DNA from: Mycobacterium sp.
Lineage (GTDB): Bacteria; Actinomycetota; Actinomycetes; Mycobacteriales; Mycobacteriaceae
Assembly (NCBI GenBank): GCA_003987775.1
Contig: RXJD01000037.1
Location: forward strand, 62,001-126,000
DNA length: 64,000 bases
Direction of reading: 5' to 3'
Numbering within the stretch: position 1 is the stretch's first letter; every line of letters starts with the position of its first letter. Of this stretch, positions 53,544 through 63,600 are shown piece after piece. The notes under the pieces were generated by a model. That model was not told the DNA's origin. It was given only the letters and a program-made list of their open reading frames with translations, and made no database searches. The translations under genes were made by a program, and so were the position numbers.

Positions 53544-54523
53544 GAGGGTTTGACCCCGGTGACCATCACGTTGTAGAACCAGCCCTTCGGGGCGATGTGC
53601 CGCCAGACGTTGGCGTCCACCCAGCTCAGCGCCTTCCAGCCGTTGAAGGCGAACTTCGCCCAGCCCCAGCCCAGCTTCCCCGGCGGCACCGTCGACTCGA
53701 ACGTGCGGACCGGCCAGCCGAGCATGGCGGCGGTGAACTCCTCGCTGGCGGTCTTGACCTGCACCGCGCCCGCGTTGGTGGCCATCCGCTCGAGGTCCTT
53801 GGGGTCGAAGGTGTGCAGGTCGACGATCCACTCCAGCGCCGCGGCTCGCGAGTTCTCGTCGATCTCCTCCTGCGGGCGGCGCCAGCTGCCCAGCCCGGGC
53901 AGCTTGACTGCCCGGATGGTGACGTTCCAGGTGAGGTCCGCCAGCGCCCGGGCGTAGCCGTTGCCGACGGTGGTCGGCTCACCGGCGAAGACAAACCGGC
54001 CGCCGGGCTTGAGCACGCGCAGCACCTCGCGCAGCGACAGCTCGACGTCGGGAATGTGGTGCAGCACGGCGTGCCCCACCACCAGGTCGAAAGTGTTGTC
54101 GTCGTACGGGATGCCTTCGGCGTCGGCAACCCGGCCGTCGATGTCCAGGCCCAGCGACTGCCCGTTGCGGGTGGCGACCTTGACCATGCCGGGCGACAGG
54201 TCGGTGACCGACCCGCGCCGCGCCACCCCGGCCTGGATCAGGTTCAGCAGGAAGAAGCCGGTGCCGCAGCCGAGTTCCAGCGCGCGGTCGTACGGCAGCT
54301 CGCGGGTCACCTCTTCGGGAACGATGGCGTCGAAGCGGCCCCGGGCGTAGTCGATGCAGCGCTGGTCGTAGGAGATGGACCACTTGTCGTCGTAGCTCTC
54401 GGCTTCCCAGTCGTGGTAGAGCACCTGGGCGAGCTTGCTGTCGTGCCGGGCCGCCTCCACCTGTTCGGCAGTGGCGTGCGGGTTGGGTGCCGAGTCGGCG
54501 GGAATCTCAGAACTCCTCGTCAT
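53540..54523 (-). CDS. Class I SAM methyltransferase (Rv3038c homologue)
   Basis: This 327-residue methyltransferase of the UbiE/COQ5-like type has 'YDRALELGCGTGFFLLNLIQ' (motif I, about 78-97), 'VTDLSPGMVKVATRN', 'DLVVGHAVLHHIPDVELSL' and 'VLKPGGRFVFAGEPT'. A longer C-terminal part ('TASEEFTAAMLGWPVRTFES') may select the substrate, which is not known. It lies upstream of the THUMP-like gene and overlaps it by 4 bp if CTG is the start. ATG 54523. The order Rv3039c-Rv3037c is conserved as I remember it. Confidence 0.87.
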   Translation of the reverse strand: MTRSSEIPADSAPNPHATAEQVEAARHDSKLAQVLYHDWEAESYDDKWSISYDQRCIDYARGRFDAIVPEEVTRELPYDRALELGCGTGFFLLNLIQAGVARRGSVTDLSPGMVKVATRNGQSLGLDIDGRVADAEGIPYDDNTFDLVVGHAVLHHIPDVELSLREVLRVLKPGGRFVFAGEPTTVGNGYARALADLTWNVTIRAVKLPGLGSWRRPQEEIDENSRAAALEWIVDLHTFDPKDLERMATNAGAVQVKTASEEFTAAMLGWPVRTFESTVPPGKLGWGWAKFAFNGWKALSWVDANVWRHIAPKGWFYNVMVTGVKPS

Positions 54524-54545
54524 GCAGGGCAGCCTAACCGCCTCG

Positions 54546-55313
54546 CTAACTTCGACGGCTGCCGCCTTTGGCGTCAGCGTCCTGACCAGCGGCGAACACC
54601 TCGACGTAGCGACGGTCGTCGGCGGCGTGGCGTTCGCGGTCGCCAGGGGTGTCGTAGACCGCGTTGATACCCGCTTTGGCGGCGGCCAGTGCGGGTCGCG
54701 GACCGTCCAAGAACCGCCTGGCCCACGTCGCCGCGGCGTCGTAGACGTGGTCGGGAGCCACCATGTCGTCGATCAGACCCAGCGCCAGCGCCTCTTCGGC
54801 ATCGAAGAACCGGCCGCTGTACACCAGCTCTTTGGCCCGGCTCGGTCCGACCGCGCGGGTCAGGCGGGCCATTCCGCCGCCACCGGGGACCAGTCCGGCC
54901 AGGATCTCGGTGGCGCCGAATTTGACGTTGTCACCGCTGACCCGCCAATCGGCGGCCAGCGCCAGCGTCAGCCCCGCGCCCAGGGCGTATCCGGTGATGG
55001 CGGCCACAGTGGGCTTCGGGATGGACGCGACCGCGTCGACGGCCTGGCGCCGCACCCGGGCCGCGGTGCCGGCCTCGGCCGGGCTGAGCGTCCGCAGTTC
55101 GGGCATGTCGTCGCCGGCGGAGAAGATCTCGTGGCCGCCGAACAGGATCACGGCGGCGACGTCATCGCGCCGGCCCAGCTCCTCGGCCGCGGCGGCGATC
55201 TCCCGATAGACCTGCCGGGTCATCGCGTTGGTGGGTGGCCGCGACAGCAACAGCATGCCCAGCCCGGCGTCTTGCGAGCCGTCGCTGACCACGACGCTCA
55301 CGAACTCGTTCAA
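54546..55313 (-). CDS. echA17: Enoyl-CoA hydratase/isomerase
   Basis: This 255-residue crotonase-fold protein has the oxyanion-hole block '[15 protein letters not shown]' and '[20 protein letters not shown]', and the second catalytic region '[19 protein letters not shown]'. The general acid/base Glu in 'GATEILAGL' is kept, but the second Glu of classical hydratases is replaced by Gly in 'VPGGGG', so another crotonase reaction is possible. TTG 55313 overlaps the Nudix stop as TTGA and gives '[17 protein letters not shown]', matching my memory of EchA17; GTG 55301 is an alternative. Part of a Nudix-EchA17 pair. Confidence 0.9.
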   Translation of the reverse strand: MNEFVSVVVSDGSQDAGLGMLLLSRPPTNAMTRQVYREIAAAAEELGRRDDVAAVILFGGHEIFSAGDDMPELRTLSPAEAGTAARVRRQAVDAVASIPKPTVAAITGYALGAGLTLALAADWRVSGDNVKFGATEILAGLVPGGGGMARLTRAVGPSRAKELVYSGRFFDAEEALALGLIDDMVAPDHVYDAAATWARRFLDGPRPALAAAKAGINAVYDTPGDRERHAADDRRYVEVFAAGQDADAKGGSRRS

Positions 55314-56128
55314 AGCGGCCACTTCATCGATCCGCCGGCTTCGCGCGCCCGGTGGTAGCGGTCGGAGTCGAAAAACTCGAAGACCCAGTTGTCGCCCCGC
55401 TTTTCCAGCAGCGGCTGGATGGGCACGATCTGGCGTTCGACGGCCAGTACCTCGGCGACGGTGCGGCCGGCCAGCGAATCCAGCTGTGTCCAGGTCGGCG
55501 GCAGCAGCACATTGCGCCCGGCTTCGAAGTCGGCGATCGCCTCTTGCGGCAACGCCCAGCCGGACAGATCGGACTCGGTGTTCTCGCCGTCGGCGCGCTG
55601 TCCTTCGGGAAGGGCCGCCACGAAGAAGTAGGTGTCGTAGCGGCGGGTGCGCTCGGCTTCCGGGGTGACCCAGTTCGCCCACGGCCGCAGCAGGTCCGAG
55701 CGCAGCACCAGTTGCTCGCGGCGCAGGAAGTCGGCGAAGGACAGCGTGCGGTCGGCCAGCGCGTGCCGGGACTCGCGGTAGACCGAGGCGTCGCCCACGA
55801 TACTGTCCGGGTCGTCGGCCGGTCCGGCGAACAGCACACCGGATTCCTCGAATGTCTCCCGTGCCGCGGAGCAGACCAGCGCGATGGCCAGGTCGGTTTC
55901 GATGCCGAACCGCTGCGCCCACCACTCGGGAGGCGGACCGGCCCATGCGATATCGGCGTTGCGGTCGCGGTCGTCGACGCCGCCGCCCGGGAACACGATC
56001 ACCCCCGGGGCGAACTCCATCGCCGAGTGGCGACGCATCAGGAAAATGTTCAGGCCGCCGGGCGCGTCGCGCACCAGCATCACGGTTGCGGCCGGTCGCG
56101 CCGGCAGCGGAACGTGCGGTTCGTTCAT
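55310..56128 (-). CDS. Nudix hydrolase (Rv3040c homologue)
   Basis: This 272-residue Nudix protein is of the large NUDT19-like type. The fold starts '[22 protein letters not shown]', with '[15 protein letters not shown]' and the catalytic '[12 protein letters not shown]' (RETxEExG). The spacing between GG and RE is expanded by an insert, as in acyl-CoA-cleaving Nudix enzymes. Pairing with an enoyl-CoA hydratase homologue (TTGA overlap) supports a CoA-thioester substrate. ATG 56128 overlaps the ABC ATPase stop as ATGA. Confidence 0.9.
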   Translation of the reverse strand: MNEPHVPLPARPAATVMLVRDAPGGLNIFLMRRHSAMEFAPGVIVFPGGGVDDRDRNADIAWAGPPPEWWAQRFGIETDLAIALVCSAARETFEESGVLFAGPADDPDSIVGDASVYRESRHALADRTLSFADFLRREQLVLRSDLLRPWANWVTPEAERTRRYDTYFFVAALPEGQRADGENTESDLSGWALPQEAIADFEAGRNVLLPPTWTQLDSLAGRTVAEVLAVERQIVPIQPLLEKRGDNWVFEFFDSDRYHRAREAGGSMKWPL

Positions 56129-56967
56129 GGTCGCCTCCGATGAGCTGCGCGGGTGCGAACGCGGCGGGCGAAATAACGTCCGTCGACCACATCGAGCGCG
56201 ATCCGCTGCCCGAACGCGGTGGAGAGATTCTCCGCGGTCAGCACATCGGGCAACAGCCCGGACGCGACGGCCTCGCCCTCCGACAGCAGCAGGCAGTGAC
56301 TGAACCCGGGTGGCACTTCCTCGACGTGGTGGGTGACCAGCACCAGCGCCGGCGCGTCGGGGTCGGCGGCCAGATCGGCCAACCGGGCCACCAGTTCTTC
56401 GCGGCCACCCAGATCCAGGCCGGCAGCGGGTTCGTCGAGCAGTAGCAGCTCGGGGTCGGTCATCAACGCGCGGGCGATCAGCACCCGCTTGCGTTCGCCT
56501 TCGGACAGCGTCCCGTAGGTGCGATCGGCGAGGTGCTCGGCACCCAGGCTCTCCAGCATGTCGACCGCGCGCCGGTAGTCGACGTCTTCGTACTGTTCCC
56601 GCCAGCGGCCCAGCACCGAGTAGCCGGCCGACACCACGAGGTCGCGCACCACTTCGTCGGACGGGATCCGCTGCGCGAGCGACGAGGAGCTCAGGCCGAT
56701 CCGTGACCGCAACTCGCTCACGTCCACCCGGCCGAGCCGCTCCCCCAGCACGAACGCGGTGCCACTGGTCGGATGCTCCGAGGCGGCGGCGATGCGCAGC
56801 AGCGAAGTCTTTCCGGCGCCGTTCGGGCCGATGATCACCCAGCGTTCGTCGAGTTCGACGGCCCAGTCCAGCGGGCCCACCAGAGTTCGCCCGCCACGGC
56901 GCAGCGACACATTTCTGAAGTCGATCAGCAGGTCGGGATCGGCTTCGAGAGAGCCGGGTTCGGGCAC
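56125..56967 (-). CDS. ABC transporter ATP-binding protein (Rv3041c homologue)
   Basis: This 280-residue ABC ATPase has Walker A '[19 protein letters not shown]', Q-loop region '[13 protein letters not shown]', signature '[18 protein letters not shown]' and Walker B '[16 protein letters not shown]', followed by the H-loop '[11 protein letters not shown]'. No permease is adjacent, so its partner is unknown; some such lone ATPases act in regulation or ribosome rescue rather than transport. GTG 56967 is chosen for the start of similarity; no clear ATG fits. Downstream genes are coupled by 4-bp overlaps. Confidence 0.9.
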   Translation of the reverse strand: MPEPGSLEADPDLLIDFRNVSLRRGGRTLVGPLDWAVELDERWVIIGPNGAGKTSLLRIAAASEHPTSGTAFVLGERLGRVDVSELRSRIGLSSSSLAQRIPSDEVVRDLVVSAGYSVLGRWREQYEDVDYRRAVDMLESLGAEHLADRTYGTLSEGERKRVLIARALMTDPELLLLDEPAAGLDLGGREELVARLADLAADPDAPALVLVTHHVEEVPPGFSHCLLLSEGEAVASGLLPDVLTAENLSTAFGQRIALDVVDGRYFARRVRTRAAHRRRP

Positions 56968-57019
56968 CCGCCCATCGTGCCGTACCGCGTCGCGGCTGTG
57001 GTTGCCGGGTCGCGTTACC

Positions 57020-57083
57020 CCGCGAGCAGACACAAAATCACCGTGGAGCATTCGCTCCAACGGGATTTTGTGTCTGCTCGCGG
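57020..57083. repeat. 64-bp near-perfect inverted repeat (hairpin) after hycE
   Basis: CCGCGAGCAGACACAAAATC (57020-57039) and its perfect complement GATTTTGTGTCTGCTCGCGG (57064-57083) form 20-bp arms. An inner stem TGGAGC-ATTC-GCTCCA (57044-57059) extends the hairpin. It begins at the base directly after the hycE stop codon and ends 53 bp before the ABC ATPase start. It could terminate the hyc transcript, but the lack of a U-tract and the shape suggest a dispersed REP-like element; I recall similar GCGAGCAGAC motifs elsewhere in mycobacteria. Confidence 0.85.
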
Positions 57084-58544
57084 TCAGAGGTCGTTGCCGG
57101 CGTAGGAGAGGTTGAAGCTCTTGTTGGCCAACGGGAAGTCCGGAACGATCGTGTCGCCCATCGCGACCGGCAATGCGGGCCAGTTGAACCAGGACGGGTC
57201 GACCACCTTGCACCGGGTGACCACCCCGGCGTCGACCTCGACGCGGTGGACCACCGTGCCCCGCCACCCTTCCACGATGCCCACCCCCGAAGTTCCGGCC
57301 GCCGGTAGCGGCGCCTGGAAGTCGAGGGGGCCGCGGTGCCCCTCGATCAGCGTGCAGATCAGCCCGACCGACGCCGCGAACTCGTCGCGCCGGATTGTGT
57401 AGCGGGCCAGCACGTCACCCTCGTCGCGACCGACCGGGACCAACGGCAGCGCGGTGGTCGGATGATCCAGGCGGGCATCGGTGCCGATGCCACTGGCGCG
57501 GGCCACATAGCCGAGGCAGCCCAGCGCCTGAGCGTCCTCGCGGTGCAGCACCGCGGTGTCGGCGAACCGGTCGTAGATCACCGGATTGCCCAGGGTCAGC
57601 TCGCTGATCTCCGCAACCTCCCGAGCCAGCGTGTGTAACTCCGCGGTATCCGGAAGTTGCTGCAGCACAACACCTCCCGGACGGATCGCGCCGCGCAGCA
57701 GCCGGTGGCCGGTGACCCGGGCGTTGATCCGCAACAGGCATTCGCGGACGCGCTGGGCGTGCGCGTTGGCAAGGGCGAAACCGACGTCGTTGGCCAGCGC
57801 GCCCAAGTCGGTGGCGTGGTTGTACAGCCGTTCCAGCTCGACTAGCAGCGCCCGCAATTGGTGCACCGGCTCAGGGATATCGATTCCCAGCGCATCTTCC
57901 ACCGCCAGGCTGTAGGCGAGCGCATGGGCGGCCGAGGTGTCGCCGCTGATCCGCTCGGCCGGCGCGATGCCGTCGGCGGCGGTACGTCCCTCGAAGAGCT
58001 TCTCAATTCCCCTGTGCACGAACCACAGTCGTGCCTTCAGGCGCAGCACCGATTCGCCGATGACCGAGAACCGGAAGTGCCCCGGCTCGATCAGGCCGGC
58101 GTGCACAGGTCCGACCGGGATTTCGTAGACTCCGGCGCCGTCGACGGTGACGAACGGAAATCCGCCCACCGTCGCGAATTCGGGCGGGTGTCCGGCCTTT
58201 CGGCGCATCGGATGCCAGTCCTGCGGCCAGTGCGCGTGGCTGACCAACCGCCGCGGCTGCGGATGCCCCACCGGTTCCACGCCGTACAGGTCCATCATCT
58301 CCCGCTCGAAGCGGCCCGCGGGGATCGACAGATGCCCCAGGGACGGCACCGACGGACCGGCCGCGTCGGTGGTCACCGTGAGCTCGGCTCTGCGGTCCGG
58401 GCCGCCGGCCAGCAGCAGGTACACAATGCGTATCGCATGGCCGTCATCGTGAGCGGCCACCAGCGCCAACCGAAAACCGTTGTCCAGCAGGTGCCCTACC
58501 GCACCGGGAAGCTCGTCGGCGCTGACCTCACGCCGCTGCATCAC
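57084..58544 (-). CDS. hycE: Hydrogenase large-subunit-like/NuoCD-like protein without nickel ligands
   Basis: This 486-residue fusion has a NuoC-like N-terminus ('LSIPAGRFEREMMDLYGVEP') and a NuoD/HycE-like C-terminal part ('GPVHAGLIEPGHFRF', 'HRGIEKLFEGR'). In true NiFe hydrogenases two CxxC pairs hold the metal. Here the first is 'ERISGDTSAAHALAY' with no Cys, and the second is 'DPSWFNWPALPV' with Ser and Asn. It therefore cannot bind Ni-Fe in the normal way and is more like a complex I 49-kDa subunit. Start GTG 58544 overlaps hycQ (GTGA); ATG 58541 is adjacent. Last gene of the operon. Confidence 0.88.
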   Translation of the reverse strand: MMQRREVSADELPGAVGHLLDNGFRLALVAAHDDGHAIRIVYLLLAGGPDRRAELTVTTDAAGPSVPSLGHLSIPAGRFEREMMDLYGVEPVGHPQPRRLVSHAHWPQDWHPMRRKAGHPPEFATVGGFPFVTVDGAGVYEIPVGPVHAGLIEPGHFRFSVIGESVLRLKARLWFVHRGIEKLFEGRTAADGIAPAERISGDTSAAHALAYSLAVEDALGIDIPEPVHQLRALLVELERLYNHATDLGALANDVGFALANAHAQRVRECLLRINARVTGHRLLRGAIRPGGVVLQQLPDTAELHTLAREVAEISELTLGNPVIYDRFADTAVLHREDAQALGCLGYVARASGIGTDARLDHPTTALPLVPVGRDEGDVLARYTIRRDEFAASVGLICTLIEGHRGPLDFQAPLPAAGTSGVGIVEGWRGTVVHRVEVDAGVVTRCKVVDPSWFNWPALPVAMGDTIVPDFPLANKSFNLSYAGNDL

Positions 58545-60010
58545 CCGGCTCCGAACTGGCCGGCCGCCGCGTTGAACAACCCGGTGAGCGGTCCCGCCGT
58601 CACTCCCAGCACCAGTGAGGCCACCACACCGCTCACCAGGGCACCCGCTACGGCAGCCGGCACCACGATCGGTGGCGCGTGGTCACCCGGGGGTCCGAGC
58701 AGGATCCGGCGGGAGTTGCTGACCAGCGCCGCGAACGCCACCACCATGAGCAGCAGCGCGGCGCCGAGCACCCAGGACATCCGGGCATCCGCCAGCGACC
58801 GCGCGATCGAGATTTCGCTCGCGAACATGGCGAATGGCGGCAGCCCGAGCAGGACGACCACTCCGACGGCGAACGACACACCTACCAACCGCGAGCGCGA
58901 CAACACGGCGCTGATGTCGGCGATCGCCGTCGACCCGTGCGCGGCCTGCAATTGCCCACCGGCCAGGAACAGCACCGTTTTGCCGACGCCGTGCGCCAGC
59001 ACGTGCAGCAGCAGCGCCGCGATCGCGAGCTTGGTGCCCGCGGCCGCCGCCACCGCGATCAACCCCATGTTCTCCATCGAGGAGTAGGCCAGCATCCGCT
59101 TGAGATCACTTGCGACAGTGAGCAACAGCGCGGCGATCAACACCGTGGCCAGTCCCACCGTCAACAAGCCGGCACGCAGGAAGCCCGGCCCCACTGCGGC
59201 GTCGACGATCGGCCGCAGCCGCAACAGCACCGAAAAGGCCACCGAGAGCAGCACTCCGCTCATCAGCGCCGACACCGGGGCCGGCGCCTGGCTGTGCGCA
59301 TCGGCCAGCCAGCCGTGGAACGGAACCAGTCCGACTTTCGCGCCGTATCCGATCAGCAGCAGTCCGCCGGCCAACCGGGTGACCGCCGGGTCCAGATGTG
59401 CGGCGCGGGCACCCAGCACGTCGAGGTTCAGGGCGCTGGCCCCGTCGGCCCCCGCGTGCCGCGCGGCGAAGTAGAGCAGCACCGTCCCCAGAAAAGCAAC
59501 GGCGATGCCGACCGAACAGATCACCACGTACTTCCAGGTGGCCTCCAGCGCGGTGACGTTGCGACGGTGCCCCACCAGGAACGCCGTGATCACCGTGGTG
59601 GCTTCCACAGCCACCCAGACGACGCCGATGTTGTTGGCGGACACCGCGACTGCCATGGCCGCCAGGAACGCGGGGGTCAGCGCCCCGTACACCCGCGCGT
59701 CACGTGGGTCGGTGTGACCGTGCGTCAGCTCGGCGTCGATGTAACCGATGCTGGCCCAGGTCGCAAGGATGCCGACGACGCCGATGACGACCAGCATGGT
59801 CAGCGAGAGCGCGTCGGTGCGCAACAGTCCGCCCAGGGCCACGTGCGGCCGCGCCCCGGTCTGAAGACCCAGCGCCACAGCACAACCCAGCACGACCAGT
59901 GCGGACAGCGTGGTGAGCACCGCGGTCCCGCGGCGCCATCCGGCGACCGCCGCGACGGCGGCGGCAAGGGCGGGCGCCAGGATCGGCGCCAGAATCAGCT
60001 CCGTCGTCAT
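58541..60010 (-). CDS. hycQ: HycQ-like membrane subunit (NuoM/NuoN-type antiporter-like)
   Basis: This 489-residue protein has about 14 hydrophobic segments and the proton-antiporter signature: 'KVGLVPFHGWLADAHSQAPAPVSALMSG' region with conserved Lys, His and Glu/Ala pattern, 'VWVAVEATTVITAFLVGH' and 'DLKRMLAYSSMENMGLIAV' near the second half. It matches Mtb Rv0086 in length (about 488). Subunits of this type move protons or sodium in complex I-like machines. ATG 60010 overlaps the hycP stop (TGATG). Operon member 5 of 6. Confidence 0.9.
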   Translation of the reverse strand: MTTELILAPILAPALAAAVAAVAGWRRGTAVLTTLSALVVLGCAVALGLQTGARPHVALGGLLRTDALSLTMLVVIGVVGILATWASIGYIDAELTHGHTDPRDARVYGALTPAFLAAMAVAVSANNIGVVWVAVEATTVITAFLVGHRRNVTALEATWKYVVICSVGIAVAFLGTVLLYFAARHAGADGASALNLDVLGARAAHLDPAVTRLAGGLLLIGYGAKVGLVPFHGWLADAHSQAPAPVSALMSGVLLSVAFSVLLRLRPIVDAAVGPGFLRAGLLTVGLATVLIAALLLTVASDLKRMLAYSSMENMGLIAVAAAAGTKLAIAALLLHVLAHGVGKTVLFLAGGQLQAAHGSTAIADISAVLSRSRLVGVSFAVGVVVLLGLPPFAMFASEISIARSLADARMSWVLGAALLLMVVAFAALVSNSRRILLGPPGDHAPPIVVPAAVAGALVSGVVASLVLGVTAGPLTGLFNAAAGQFGAG

Positions 60011-60669
60011 CAATCCCGCAATCTCTGGAGGCGGTCCAGGTCGGCGCCACCGAGCATGCGCCGGAGCCGGCCGGTCAGCACGCCGAGCACGATCAGCGCG
60101 AACAGCACATCCAGCGAGGCACCGAGTTCGACGATCAGCGGAACGCCGGCCGTCAGCAGGAATGCGGTGGCCGCAATGCCGTTGTCCAGCATCAGGAAAC
60201 CCGCGGCCTGGGAAATGGCGTGCCGCCGGGTGACCATCACGAACATCGCGATCAGCACCACCGCCATCCCGGCCGGCACGGCACTGACGGCGGGGCCCGG
60301 ATCGAGGTCGACCACCGGACGGGTGACGGCCAGCGCGACCACGGTGAGCGCCGCGGCGATCAGCAGGGACGCGGTGCTGTTCACCAAGGGTGTCGCTTCG
60401 CGCTGTTGGCGCTCCTCGGCGCCCAGCGCACGCGCGAGCAGCGCAGGCAACACCACCCCACGCAACACGAAGAGGGCCGCGCCGACGCCGACCAGCTCCC
60501 AATCCCCGCTGTGCAAACCGAGAATCAGCGGAATCGCCGCCAGCGCGATGCCCTGCAGCGCCAGCAACCGCACGATGGAACGCAGGTCACGCCGCCACAC
60601 GATCAGCACCGCGGTCAGCACCAGTCCGCCCGGGGCCAGGTCGAGCACGCCCGCATACGACTCGGTCAT
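60010..60669 (-). CDS. hycP: HycP-like membrane subunit (HyfE/NuoK-like)
   Basis: This 219-residue membrane protein has about seven hydrophobic segments ('[16 protein letters not shown]', '[19 protein letters not shown]', '[18 protein letters not shown]', '[18 protein letters not shown]', '[18 protein letters not shown]', '[20 protein letters not shown]', '[19 protein letters not shown]'). The '[11 protein letters not shown]' stretch with an acidic residue in the membrane resembles the HyfE and NuoK family. It matches Rv0085 in length. ATG 60669; 4 bp after hycD. Confidence 0.88.
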   Translation of the reverse strand: MTESYAGVLDLAPGGLVLTAVLIVWRRDLRSIVRLLALQGIALAAIPLILGLHSGDWELVGVGAALFVLRGVVLPALLARALGAEERQQREATPLVNSTASLLIAAALTVVALAVTRPVVDLDPGPAVSAVPAGMAVVLIAMFVMVTRRHAISQAAGFLMLDNGIAATAFLLTAGVPLIVELGASLDVLFALIVLGVLTGRLRRMLGGADLDRLQRLRD

Positions 60670-60673
60670 CGCA

Positions 60674-61633
60674 TCACCCCTGCACCGCGAAGAAGTTCGC
60701 GGAACTCACCGCCAGCAGAGCCATCAGAAATGAGCCGGCCAGCAACTCAGGCACCCGGAACAGCCGTAACTTGGCGATGAACACCTCGGCGCCGGCCAGG
60801 ACGACGGCAGCAACGGCGACCTTGATCGCGATGGCCGCGATACCGATGGCCACGCCGGGCAGGGTCGGCTGATCGCCGGCAATACCCCAGGGCAGGAACA
60901 GGTTCGCCAGCAACGCCAGCAACACCGTCAGGCGCATGGCGCCGGCCCATTCGACGAGTGCGAGCCTGGGTCCGGCGTATTCGAGCACCATCGCCTCGTG
61001 CACCATAGTCAATTCCAGGTGCGTGGCCGGATTGTCCACCGGCAGCCGCCCGGTCTCGGCGATGACCACGATGACCAGGGCGACGAAGGCCAGGATGCCC
61101 GCCAGCGACACCACCTCGCCCGGACTGGCGAGCGTGAAGCCGACGATGGCGCCGAGGTTCGCCGAGCGGGCGGGAATGGACAGTGCGAAGACGGCCAGCA
61201 GAATCGTCGGCTCCACCAGTGCGGCGATCGTGATCTCCCGGCTGGCGCCCATACCCCCGAAGGACGTCCCGGTGTCGATGCCCGCGAGTGTCAGCGCGAC
61301 CGTGCCCAGGAAGAGTAAACCGACTACACCGAACAGGTCGGCGACCGGGTCCAGCGGGGAGCCGGTGGCCACGATCGGCACTATTGCGGCGATCAGCAGC
61401 GTGGTGGCCGCCAGTACCACCGGCGCGGCGGCGAATACCAGCGTGGTGCCCGACGGAGTGACCTGCTGCTTGCGCAACTGCTTGCGAATGTCACGCCAAG
61501 GCTGCAAAATGCCTGCGCCGCAACGCCCCTCCGAGCGGGCCCGGACCTGGCGCATCAACCCCAGCACCAATGGTGCGCCCGCGACGACACCAACGATCTG
61601 CACCGCGCCGGCCACCGCCGACATGACGTTCAC
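60674..61633 (-). CDS. hycD: HycD-like membrane subunit (NuoH-like)
   Basis: This 319-residue membrane protein of the NuoH/HycD family contains '[19 protein letters not shown]' (the R.Q.R.GP.G..G.LQP block), '[14 protein letters not shown]' and '[21 protein letters not shown]', where Glu and Asp of the quinone-cavity loop are kept. In complex I this subunit connects the peripheral arm to the antiporters. Start GTG 61633 overlaps the upstream stop (GTGA). It matches Rv0084 in length. Confidence 0.91.
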   Translation of the reverse strand: MNVMSAVAGAVQIVGVVAGAPLVLGLMRQVRARSEGRCGAGILQPWRDIRKQLRKQQVTPSGTTLVFAAAPVVLAATTLLIAAIVPIVATGSPLDPVADLFGVVGLLFLGTVALTLAGIDTGTSFGGMGASREITIAALVEPTILLAVFALSIPARSANLGAIVGFTLASPGEVVSLAGILAFVALVIVVIAETGRLPVDNPATHLELTMVHEAMVLEYAGPRLALVEWAGAMRLTVLLALLANLFLPWGIAGDQPTLPGVAIGIAAIAIKVAVAAVVLAGAEVFIAKLRLFRVPELLAGSFLMALLAVSSANFFAVQG

Positions 61634-63600
61634 CGCGCCACCACCAGAACGATCAGCACGCCGAGGAAGCCGTACGCCAGATACAGATGCACACTTCCGT
61701 TGTGGGCGCGGCGGACGGCCCGGGCGCCCGCGGCGATGGCGTGTATCACCGGCGCGTAGACCCGGTCCTCGACGGCGTCGGTGACGCTGATCCGGTACGC
61801 GATTCGCGCGACGTGGTAGCGGGTCTCCTCCAGATGTGTCACCTCGATACCGGTGTCGGGACGCAGCACGTCGTCGAAAACGCGTTGCAGCGGTTGCGCG
61901 AAAGAGGTTGCGGTGTACTGCATTCGCGGCGTCAGACCGTCAGCGCCGCAGGCCCACAGCGGCGACGTCACCGGCTCGGGGCGATGCCGCGCTCCCCAGC
62001 GGGACAGGGCCACCACGACCAGCAGCGCCCCGGCCAGGGCCGCGGTCAGCAGGATGGGCGACACAGAGCCGTCGATCCCGGGCAGCCGCAACACGAGACC
62101 GAGTCCGCTCAGGTCGGCGTTGCGGGCAGCCGGCAGGCTGCGCAGCACCGACTGCAGCGGCGCGGTCACGACGAACGGCAGTACCGCGACGACGGCGCAT
62201 CCGACCCCCGCCCCGGCCATGCCGATGAGCATGCTGACCGGCGCCTCGCACGCCTGCTCGGCCCGCTGCGAGCGGGCGCGCGCCAAAAAGCCGGTACCGA
62301 ATGCCTTGACCATCGCCGCCACCCCCAGCCCCGTCGTCAACGCCACAGCGCCGACGCCGACCGGTGTCACCAATCCGAGCAGCGAATTGTGTTCGGGGCG
62401 GGCATGAATCAGCGACTGCACCAGAAGCCATTCGCCGACGAATCCGGCGCCCAGCGGCAACCCCGACGCCCCGAGCGCGGCCACGCCGAAAAGGGTCGTG
62501 GTCACCGGCATCCGCCGTGCCAACCCGCCCATCCGGTCGAGGTCACGTTCACCGGTGGCCACCAGTACCGATCCGGCGGCCATGAAGCCGAGGCTTTTGA
62601 ATGCGGCGTGCGCGATCAGGTGCAGTAGCGCCGCTGTCATCGCTATCACCGCGGCCGCACCTGCGCCGCAGGCGGCCAACAGGGTGGCCGCCCCCAACGC
62701 CAGCACGACCAGTCCCATGTTCTCGATCGTCGAATACCCCAGCAGCCGTTTGAGATCGGCGGCCACCGAGGCCTGCAGCACGCCGTACATGGCCGAGACG
62801 GCGCCGACGGCCAACAGGACGGCTCCCCACCATCGGGGCCCCGGTCCGAGCAACTGCAAGTCGACCTTGACGATTCCGTAGACACCGAGGTTGACCATGG
62901 CGGCGCTCATCAACGCCGACACCGGACTCGGCGCTTCGGGGTGAGCGCGGGGCAACCAGGCGTGCAGCGGCAGCAGGCCCGCCTTGGAGCCGAACCCCAG
63001 CAGCGTCAGCAGGAAAACCGCGTTACGCGACGTCTCCGGGATACCGGTCATGTCGGCGAACCGGTCGGTGCAGGCTGCCGCGGCCGCCACCATCAGGCCG
63101 AGCAGGATCGCCGCGAAACCGATCTGCGTCATCACCGCGTAATAGACTGTGGCGGAACGTACTTCGGTACGATGGTGATCGGAGGCCAGCAGGATCAGCG
63201 AGGCCAGTGCCATCAGTTCCCAGGCCAGCAGGAAGGTGCTCACGGTGGCGGCGGCGGGCACCAGCAGCATCGCCGTGACGAACGCCGGCAACGTCAACTG
63301 CGCGACCGCACCATGCCGCTCGCGGCGCAGGTAGCCGATGCTGTACACACCGACGACGACGGCCACCGCTCCGGTGAGCGCCATGAAGAACCCACCGAGC
63401 CGATCGGCGGCGAATTCCACGCCACTGAGCGGCAGCAGCCACGGCACGCGTACCTGAGCCTGCCAACCGGATACCGCGGCCAATCCCAGCGCCGCACCGA
63501 CGACACCGATCACCGCCGTCGCAACGCCGCTCACCCATGCGCCAATTCCGTTCCGGTGCAACATATCCGGCGCGGCTTCGGGCGCCAGGGTCGCCGTCAC
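61630..63600 (-). CDS. NuoL/HyfB-like membrane antiporter subunit (Rv0083 homologue)
   Basis: This 656-residue protein has about 15 hydrophobic segments. Antiporter-like motifs are 'FLLAWELMALASLILLASDHH', 'GSKAGLLPLHAWLPRAHPEA', 'PSPVSALMSAAMVNLGVYG' and 'DLKRLLGYSTIENMGLVVL'. These contain the Glu, Lys and His residues used for proton movement in the NuoL/M/N group. A long C-terminal region follows ('LWACGADGLTPRMQYTATSF'), typical of HyfB/MrpA-like forms. GTG 63600 overlaps the NuoB-like stop. Confidence 0.9.
   Translation of the reverse strand: MTATLAPEAAPDMLHRNGIGAWVSGVATAVIGVVGAALGLAAVSGWQAQVRVPWLLPLSGVEFAADRLGGFFMALTGAVAVVVGVYSIGYLRRERHGAVAQLTLPAFVTAMLLVPAAATVSTFLLAWELMALASLILLASDHHRTEVRSATVYYAVMTQIGFAAILLGLMVAAAAACTDRFADMTGIPETSRNAVFLLTLLGFGSKAGLLPLHAWLPRAHPEAPSPVSALMSAAMVNLGVYGIVKVDLQLLGPGPRWWGAVLLAVGAVSAMYGVLQASVAADLKRLLGYSTIENMGLVVLALGAATLLAACGAGAAAVIAMTAALLHLIAHAAFKSLGFMAAGSVLVATGERDLDRMGGLARRMPVTTTLFGVAALGASGLPLGAGFVGEWLLVQSLIHARPEHNSLLGLVTPVGVGAVALTTGLGVAAMVKAFGTGFLARARSQRAEQACEAPVSMLIGMAGAGVGCAVVAVLPFVVTAPLQSVLRSLPAARNADLSGLGLVLRLPGIDGSVSPILLTAALAGALLVVVALSRWGARHRPEPVTSPLWACGADGLTPRMQYTATSFAQPLQRVFDDVLRPDTGIEVTHLEETRYHVARIAYRISVTDAVEDRVYAPVIHAIAAGARAVRRAHNGSVHLYLAYGFLGVLIVLVVAR

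Noticed and set aside
58679..60733. Plus-strand open frame opposite hycQ, hycP and hycD
   Set aside because: Antisense to three conserved membrane genes; rich in His/Arg/Gln, which is the mirror of hydrophobic codons.
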